Source: Deltaproteobacteria bacterium (GTDB taxonomy: Bacteria; Myxococcota; B64-G9). From it: 6,322 nt of DNA. Numbering within the stretch: position 1 is the stretch's first letter; every line of letters begins with the position of its first letter. Below the pieces are notes generated by a model. It made no database searches. It worked only from the letters and a program-made list of their open reading frames with translations, and was not told where the DNA came from. The stretch covers positions 1 to 6,322 of the forward strand of contig JAUVAM010000252.1 of the NCBI GenBank assembly GCA_030591745.1, given 5' to 3'. A program made the translations under genes and the position numbers. Of the stretch, positions 1 through 4,861 are shown one piece after another.

Positions 1-194
1 GGCAAAATCCACACCGCAAACATGGGCAAAAAACTCAGAGCAATCCAGCTCAAGTCAGCGGCCGAGAGTCCGGCGCCGAAGGTCACCTCCCCCAGTTTCA
101 AGAGCTGCACCACCATAAACAAGAGAAGCAACGAACACAGAGCGACCAAACAAGGCCCCAGGATCTGTCTCAGAATATATCGCTGAAGAAGCAA
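1..194 (-). CDS. LptF/LptG family LPS-export permease, N-terminal fragment (runs off left edge)
   Basis: Reading the minus strand leftwards from a TTG at 194-192 gives 64 codons that stay open to the window edge. The N-terminus begins MLLQRYILRQIL, which fits the usual LptF/LptG opening (a short lead, then RYILRE/Q and a hydrophobic helix). A first membrane helix covers about residues 11-32, then an LLKLGEV segment, then a second hydrophobic stretch from about residue 49 (ADLSWIALSFLPMFAVWIL). LptF and LptG are the inner-membrane half-permeases that work with the ATPase LptB to extract lipopolysaccharide for the Lpt bridge. The fragment is too short to tell LptF from LptG. The start is inferred: no ATG or GTG lies in this frame between purE and the helix, so TTG is the only fitting start, and no clear ribosome binding site precedes it. 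It begins 14 bp after the purE stop, which suggests cotranscription and perhaps coupled translation. Confidence 0.72.
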   Translation of the reverse strand, partial: MLLQRYILRQILGPCLVALCSLLLLFMVVQLLKLGEVTFGAGLSAADLSWIALSFLPMFAVWIL

Positions 195-208
195 GGGCCG
201 GACCGGTA

Positions 209-721
209 CTACAAACTTTCTTGCAGGATGGCGTCTTTGGCCTCCACCTTGGACGCCAGTTCCTTGCGATACGCCGAAATACGCTCCGCGATTTCCGGGT
301 CAGTGACAGCCAGGATAGAAGCCGCCAGCAGGCCGGCGTTGTAGCTTCCAGCGGGACCGATGCCCACCGTGGCCACCGGGATGCCGCGAGGCATCTGAAT
401 GGTGGAGAAAAGCGCATCGGCACCCGCCATGTATCCGGAGACCAAAGGCACGCCGATGACAGGCAAAACGGTGTGGGATGCAACCACCCCGGCCAGATGG
501 GCAGCCATGCCGGCACCCGCGATGATCACGCCGAAGCCCCGCTCACGGGCACCTTGAGCCAACTTGGCCACCCTGTCAGGGGTGCGATGGGCGGAGGCCA
601 CATGCATGGCGAAGGTGATTCCCATGCGGTCCAAGGCCTCGGCTGCCTCACGCATGGAAGGAAGGTCCGAATCTGAACCCATCAGAATCAACACCTGCTT
701 GTGATCTTTATCCACGATCAT
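209..721 (-). CDS. purE: PurE, N5-carboxyaminoimidazole ribonucleotide mutase
   Basis: This 170-residue protein has the length and motifs of class I PurE, the cytoplasmic enzyme that moves the carboxyl group of N5-CAIR to form CAIR in de novo purine synthesis. Visible motifs are MGSDSD (14-19), the substrate loop SAHRTPD (43-49) with the expected catalytic His at 45, GAGMAAHLAG (69-78), and QMPRGIPVATVGIG (109-122) followed by the NAGLLAASIL helix. The loop at 69-78 differs from the common GAGGAAHLPG at two places. The ATG overlaps the purD stop in an ATGA (718-721), a typical sign of translational coupling. An AGGAGG at 724-729 is only 2 nt from that ATG but 8 nt from an in-frame GTG at 715-713, so the true start could be two codons later. 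No purK is adjacent. The 3' end is a TAG at 209-211. Confidence 0.97.
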   Translation of the reverse strand: MIVDKDHKQVLILMGSDSDLPSMREAAEALDRMGITFAMHVASAHRTPDRVAKLAQGARERGFGVIIAGAGMAAHLAGVVASHTVLPVIGVPLVSGYMAGADALFSTIQMPRGIPVATVGIGPAGSYNAGLLAASILAVTDPEIAERISAYRKELASKVEAKDAILQESL

Positions 722-2004
722 GTCCTCCTCGTCAGGGCCCGATGGGCGATATCCCGCCGAAAAAAAGCCCCATCAAAGTGAATGCTATCCACTGCCTTGT
801 AGGTTCGCTTCAGGGCGACGGCCACATCCGGGCCCAAACCACATACGCCCAGCACCCGACCGCCCGAGGTGAGATGCCGCCCAGCATCAAGGAGAGTGCC
901 GGCATGAAAAACCACGGTCTGCTCCAGGGCGTCGGCTGCCTCCAGGCCCTTGATGGGCACATCCCGGGTCACATCGCCCGGATAGCCCTCGGAGGCCATG
1001 ACCACACAAACGCAGGCGTCCTCGGACCAATCCAACTCGACATTTTTCAGATCGCCGCCCATGCCAGCCACGGCGGCCAGCGCGGGCACCAGATCCGACC
1101 GCAGCCTGGGCAAAAGAGCCTGGGTCTCCGGATCGCCGAAGCGCACGTTGTACTCCAGTACCTTCAACTCCGCGCCTTCAATCATCAGTCCGGCATAAAG
1201 AATCCCTGAAAAACGCATGCCGACCTTGCGCATGCCCTCAACGACAGGCCGAAACACCTCTTCTACGACCCGTGCCTCCAATTCCTCCGATAAAACAGGA
1301 GCCGGCGAGTAAGCGCCCATGCCTCCCGTGTTCGGTCCCCGGTCCCCGTCCAAAAGTCTTTTGTGATCTTGCGAGGAGGCCAAAAGACGAATGTTCTCTC
1401 CATCGGTTAAAGCGATGCAGGATGCTTCTTCGCCCTTCAGGAACTCTTCGATCACCACGCTGGCACCGGCCTCTCCGAAGGTCCGCTCCTGCATGATGCG
1501 CTGGATGGCAGACAAGGCCTCCGCCGTATCCCTGCAAGGAAAAACACCTTTGCCCGCGGCCAAACCATCGGCCTTGACCACAAGCGGTCGCCGATTTGCC
1601 TCAAGGAATGCCATGGCGCTTTCGTGATCGGTAAAAACCTGAAAATCTGCCGTCGGGATACCGTGCCGCCTCATAAATAGCTTTGCGAAGACTTTGCTGC
1701 CTTCCAAGGCTGCGGCATCTGCGTCCGGTCCGACGGCAGCGATGCCTGCCGCCCGAAAAGCACCGGCCAAGCCGCTCACCAGGTGTGCCTCAGGACCAAT
1801 GACCACCAAATCCACCTTTTCAGCCCTGGCCAGTTCCATCCATTCCGCTTCCGTCCCAGGCTCTTTGAGGCAACGCACTTTGGGCTCCGCCTTCAAACCC
1901 CCATTGCCTGGAACACAAAGGACCTCATCCACCATGTCCGATTGCCTGATCTTCCAAGCCAAGGCGTGCTCACGACCGCCTGAACCGATGAGCATGATGC
2001 GCAT
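718..2004 (-). CDS. purD: PurD, phosphoribosylamine-glycine ligase (GAR synthetase)
   Basis: PurD joins 5-phosphoribosylamine to glycine with ATP, the second step of de novo purine synthesis. The roughly 428-residue length is normal. All main signatures are present, in order: GSGGREHALAWK near the N-terminus, PGNGG, GPEAHLVSGL, the ATP-grasp lysine motif KADGLAAGKGV, VIEEFLKGEEAS, DHKRLLDGDRGPNTGGMGAY, ILYAGLM, the metal-binding LEYNVRFGDPETQ, and VMASEGYPG. The C-terminus closes normally with FDGAFFRRDIAHRAL. One small deviation is GPEAHL where GPEAPL is usual. I chose the ATG at 2004-2002 because it gives MRIMLIGSGGREHA, matching family N-termini. A second in-frame ATG at 2019-2017 would add MGALP and start 1 bp after the upstream stop, so it cannot be excluded. 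The stop overlaps the purE start by 4 bp. The protein looks fully functional. Confidence 0.98.
   Translation of the reverse strand: MRIMLIGSGGREHALAWKIRQSDMVDEVLCVPGNGGLKAEPKVRCLKEPGTEAEWMELARAEKVDLVVIGPEAHLVSGLAGAFRAAGIAAVGPDADAAALEGSKVFAKLFMRRHGIPTADFQVFTDHESAMAFLEANRRPLVVKADGLAAGKGVFPCRDTAEALSAIQRIMQERTFGEAGASVVIEEFLKGEEASCIALTDGENIRLLASSQDHKRLLDGDRGPNTGGMGAYSPAPVLSEELEARVVEEVFRPVVEGMRKVGMRFSGILYAGLMIEGAELKVLEYNVRFGDPETQALLPRLRSDLVPALAAVAGMGGDLKNVELDWSEDACVCVVMASEGYPGDVTRDVPIKGLEAADALEQTVVFHAGTLLDAGRHLTSGGRVLGVCGLGPDVAVALKRTYKAVDSIHFDGAFFRRDIAHRALTRRT
724..729 (-). promoter_or_regulatory. Shine-Dalgarno site of purE, inside the end of purD
   Basis: A perfect AGGAGG lies in the last codons of purD. 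It is 2 nt from the ATG that overlaps the purD stop, which is unusually close, and 8 nt from an in-frame GTG at 715-713. It supports strong purE initiation here but leaves the exact start codon open between these two. Confidence 0.6.
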
Positions 2005-2020
2005 GGGCAAAGCCCCCATT

Positions 2021-4843
2021 TCATTTCTTCAGTTTGAACAAGAGCTTCTTTGTGCGCAGGCTGTGGTTGTCACCCTCATATACCCGCTGCAAAAGATCCA
2101 TCCCCTTTTTCCTTGTCTTCTTCTTTTTCAGATACAGTTCGGCCAGCAAGAACTTGGCCTCCAAATCGCCGGGATCGGCCTTGATTACGTTGTTCAACAG
2201 CCGCTTGGCTTTTTTGACCTTGCCCATGTCCGAATAGGCCTTCGCCAACAAACGAGTCGTCACTGACTTCAGGGCATCGCCCTCATGGGCTCTTTCAAGG
2301 AACTTAGCGGCCTTGGCGGAGCGTCCTCGGTCAAGCGCCAGAACCCCCAGGTAAAGATTGGTCGCCACGTTCTCCGGATCCTTGGCCAGAGCTTCCGCAA
2401 GCCGCCCGCGAGCCTCCGACTCTCTCCCTGCACGCCACAACACCACCCCGGCCAGTGTCAAAGCCATGGGGTCATCCGAATGTTTTTCCAGTGCCCGGTT
2501 GACACGAACGACGGAGTCCGCCAGGAATGCCTTCCCATCAAAAACGTCCCTGATCTCTCGGTGGTCCCGTTCATAGAAAGGAGACACCTCGGTGGCTTTC
2601 CTGAACCATGTGTACGAACGATTCACATTGTCCAAATCCAAATTCAATACCGCAAGGATCAAATACAAGTCGATATCGTTGAGCGCCATCTCCAGAGCCC
2701 GACGAATATTTCGCATGGCGGACTCGTAGTTAGGCACCAGGCCTTCGGCGATGCCCAGCCAAGCCAACACCCGCGGTTCGCCTGGCATATGGGAACGCAT
2801 CTCCCGCATGTGCCCGATGGCCTCACCGATTTTCCCCGTTTCAATCTCGAGCACGCCTCGGATATAGAGGGCGTTGATCTGCATCGGGTCCTTCTTCAAT
2901 GCTTCTTCCGCTGTAAGCAATGCCTTCTTCCTGCGCCCCATCAAGCGCAGACACGAGGCTCGCTCCGCCAGCACCCTGGCTGCCTGGACATCGGGCAATT
3001 CGCTATTGGCTTTCTCAAACGACCTAAGCAGACCCTCGACATCCTTTGCCTTATTGAAAACCTGACTCTTAATACGCGCCAGAGCAATGACAGCATCCAC
3101 TTGGTCAGGCTCAGTACCCAGGATGGTCTCATGAACACGAATGGCGTTTTTATAGTCGCCAACCGCCATGTAGACCCGGGCTACCGCTTTGAGGGATTGA
3201 AACTGCCCTGGATCACGCTCAAGCCGTTTTTGAAAAAGAGCCAAGGCATCACGGAAACGCCCGAGCCGGATATTGGCCTCTCCCAGCATTCGGTAGGCCA
3301 TGTTCAGCTTGGTGTCACCCTCCATGGCCTCGGTAAAAAGCTCCAGCGATTTATCCGTGTTGCTCTCGATATAGGTCATGCCCAGCACAAGCTGTGTCTC
3401 GGGATCGTCCGGCATCTGGACGTAAACTTCGCCTGCCACCAGTTGAGCATCCTGATGCCGCCCCAGACTTTCCAGCAGAAAAGCACGAGACCTTTTTAAC
3501 TCTGACGAACCAGGTGAACGCTCCAAGGCGAAGTCGATCAGGTCCAGCGCCATTTTGCGACTGTTCACCTCATTGCTGCCCATGTCCAAAAGGGCCCGAT
3601 TCTGCACCCAGCCCCCGAGGGCTTCTATCTTGGAGGGTTCCAGCAGAATGGCGGTTTTGTATAGACGATCGGCCTCCATATAGCCAATGCGCTCGTCCCG
3701 TGACATCAGCTTATGGGCTCTCCTGATCAATTCATTCACTTTGCCGCTTGGGTTGGGGATCTCGGCCGAAAAAGAGTCCAAGGTATCTTCAAGGGAGGTG
3801 TTGACCTCCTCTACCACCCGGTTTTCCCAATATATGAAATAGAAAGCCGCGCTGCCGCCCAGCAAAAGAAGAAGAAACACGATGATTACATTGCGCAAAA
3901 CGTGAGACTCAGGCGCCATACGAAATTCCGACTGCAAGGACTCCCCGGGCCGTCTAAAAAAAACGGCAAACTCAGGATAACTCGAAATCAAACGGAACTC
4001 GCCATCCTTTCGGGCCAAGCGATCGGAGGCCTCTACCTCTCCGCCCTTGAATTTTTCTTTGACCTCATCCAGGCTCAATGGCCCGAGTATGACTCCGTCG
4101 GGTTTCTGAACTCGCCACTCGCGCTCATCGTCATAAGCGATCGCCTTGGGCCCGAGCATTTGCTCGCAATTGTCGCACAAACCAGAGGGGCCGCCTCCTT
4201 CGTCCATGGCTCGTCCACAGCGGGAACAACGCTTACCTGAACTCACCTGCTTGGCTTCGACCTGGGGACGGGTGCTCACCCGCCTGCTCATCAAGTCCAA
4301 ATCCTCCCCTTGAGGCGCTTCGTCAGGGGCGCCAATGCCAAACACGCCATCCTGTTCCTCCCGCGATGGAGCCGAAAAAGAAGCGTCGGAACCCGGCCCG
4401 CCGGCAGGGGTATCAGAAACACTCAAATCGGAAGCGGGGGGGGCAGATCCATCCATCAACCCAGCAAAGGGATCCTCTTCCCCCGAAGGGGGCTGGGTAA
4501 TGGCTGCAAAAGGGTCGTCGCTTGCAGATTCAGAAGCCAACGAAGGAACCGAACTCAAATCAGCAAAAGGATCGCCGCTCGGTGGCATCTGGGGTGGCAT
4601 CTGGGGTGGCATCTGGGGTGGAGCCTGGGGTGGAGCCTGGGGTGGCATCTGGGGTGGAGCCGACGGTGCCGTCGACAATCCAGCGAAGGGATCCGCCTGC
4701 CCGCCAACGCCAAGGTCCTCTTCCTGCTTGTGTACAACCTGAACGTCACCGCAAGCGGGACACTGGGCCTTGACTCCACCTCGACTCAAATGAGTGTCAT
4801 CAATGTTGTAGACAGCCTTGCATGCTCCGCACGTAATCTTCAT
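2021..4843 (-). CDS. Membrane-anchored TPR protein with MJ0042-type zinc ribbon and GYF-like domain
   Basis: This 940-residue protein has no assigned function, but its architecture is clear. Residues 1-35 form an MJ0042-type zinc ribbon (CGAC at 5-8, CPAC at 28-31). Residues 50-200 are low-complexity and acidic/proline-rich, with an M/A-P-P-Q repeat (about 63-88) and four DPFA-type motifs (51, 91, 110, 124). A second Cys4 knuckle follows (CSRC 206-209, CDNC 223-226). A GYF-like domain (about 243-296, WRVQKPDGVILGPLS) precedes a single membrane helix (about 317-338). Residues 380-935 hold roughly a dozen TPR-like units, for example 516-545, 791-822 and 825-856. There is no signal peptide. With the basic/zinc part inside, the TPR array would be periplasmic (inferred). 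The start is supported by AGGAG 5 nt upstream of the ATG. It sits 18 bp after the PurH-like gene and just before purD. The C-terminus is very lysine-rich. TPR proteins usually act as assembly scaffolds; no purine role is established for this one. Confidence 0.93.
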   Translation of the reverse strand: MKITCGACKAVYNIDDTHLSRGGVKAQCPACGDVQVVHKQEEDLGVGGQADPFAGLSTAPSAPPQMPPQAPPQAPPQMPPQMPPQMPPSGDPFADLSSVPSLASESASDDPFAAITQPPSGEEDPFAGLMDGSAPPASDLSVSDTPAGGPGSDASFSAPSREEQDGVFGIGAPDEAPQGEDLDLMSRRVSTRPQVEAKQVSSGKRCSRCGRAMDEGGGPSGLCDNCEQMLGPKAIAYDDEREWRVQKPDGVILGPLSLDEVKEKFKGGEVEASDRLARKDGEFRLISSYPEFAVFFRRPGESLQSEFRMAPESHVLRNVIIVFLLLLLGGSAAFYFIYWENRVVEEVNTSLEDTLDSFSAEIPNPSGKVNELIRRAHKLMSRDERIGYMEADRLYKTAILLEPSKIEALGGWVQNRALLDMGSNEVNSRKMALDLIDFALERSPGSSELKRSRAFLLESLGRHQDAQLVAGEVYVQMPDDPETQLVLGMTYIESNTDKSLELFTEAMEGDTKLNMAYRMLGEANIRLGRFRDALALFQKRLERDPGQFQSLKAVARVYMAVGDYKNAIRVHETILGTEPDQVDAVIALARIKSQVFNKAKDVEGLLRSFEKANSELPDVQAARVLAERASCLRLMGRRKKALLTAEEALKKDPMQINALYIRGVLEIETGKIGEAIGHMREMRSHMPGEPRVLAWLGIAEGLVPNYESAMRNIRRALEMALNDIDLYLILAVLNLDLDNVNRSYTWFRKATEVSPFYERDHREIRDVFDGKAFLADSVVRVNRALEKHSDDPMALTLAGVVLWRAGRESEARGRLAEALAKDPENVATNLYLGVLALDRGRSAKAAKFLERAHEGDALKSVTTRLLAKAYSDMGKVKKAKRLLNNVIKADPGDLEAKFLLAELYLKKKKTRKKGMDLLQRVYEGDNHSLRTKKLLFKLKK
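3956..3963. repeat. Homopolymer A8/T8 tract inside the TPR gene
   Basis: Eight consecutive A on the plus strand (T on the coding strand) encode Val-Phe-Phe near residues 294-296, at the end of the GYF-like domain and just before the membrane helix. Slippage here would detach the cytoplasmic part from the membrane and TPR parts. The tract may also simply reflect sequence composition. Confidence 0.85.
4436..4443. repeat. Homopolymer G8/C8 tract inside the TPR gene
   Basis: Eight consecutive G on the plus strand (C on the coding strand) encode Ala-Pro-Pro in the linker at about residues 134-136. The frame is intact here. Tracts of this kind can slip, and a one-base change would truncate the protein before its membrane helix. 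Confidence 0.9.
4454..4693 (-). repeat. Four dispersed DPFA(G/D/A)(L/I) peptide motifs in the TPR protein's linker
   Basis: The motif occurs as DPFAGLS (4693-4673), DPFADLS (4573-4553), DPFAAIT (4516-4496) and DPFAGLM (4474-4454). The copies differ in DNA at synonymous positions and the surrounding linker is not conserved, so the peptide rather than the DNA seems to be maintained. All four lie in the disordered stretch between the first zinc ribbon and the second Cys4 knuckle, as expected of a short linear docking motif. Confidence 0.85.
4581..4661 (-). repeat. 12-bp in-frame tandem repeat (6.75 copies) in the TPR gene
   Basis: On the plus strand the unit is GGTGGCATCTGG or its variant GGTGGAGCCTGG, repeated head to tail: three of the first, two of the second, one of the first, then a partial copy of the second. 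Read on the coding strand it gives Pro-Pro-Gln-Met or Pro-Pro-Gln-Ala (residues about 61-88). Twelve is a multiple of three, so gain or loss of copies would change linker length without a frameshift. The near identity of copies suggests recent expansion. Confidence 0.93.
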
Positions 4844-4848
4844 AGCGA

Positions 4849-4853
4849 CTCCT
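4849..4853 (-). promoter_or_regulatory. Shine-Dalgarno site of the TPR gene
   Basis: On the minus strand the 18-bp gap after the PurH-like stop reads AGGAG, 5 nt before the ATG at 4843. This is the clearest well-spaced ribosome binding site in the window. It fixes the start of the TPR protein and suggests this protein is translated independently of its upstream neighbour. Confidence 0.75.
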
Positions 4854-4861
4854 ATACCTGA

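Noticed and set aside
55..516. A 153-codon minus-strand frame overlapping purE and the permease start
   Set aside because: It is out of frame with both purE and the LptF/G-like N-terminus, which have clear family matches; its Arg/Trp-rich sequence is typical of a shadow.
2285..3499. A 404-codon open frame on the plus strand
   Set aside because: It lies wholly antisense to the TPR-rich part of the membrane protein, shows no domain or motif I recognise, and has the His/Gln/Pro-rich look of a reverse shadow of a GC-biased gene.
4581..4661. CRISPR-like array
   Set aside because: The units are 12 bp, contiguous without spacers, and in frame inside a coding gene.
4310..4861. Plus-strand frames of 183 and 135 codons, one with a GGIWGG/GGAWGG repeat
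   Set aside because: Both are antisense readings of the linker and its 12-bp repeat; the coding strand has the zinc ribbon, a good ribosome binding site and family matches.
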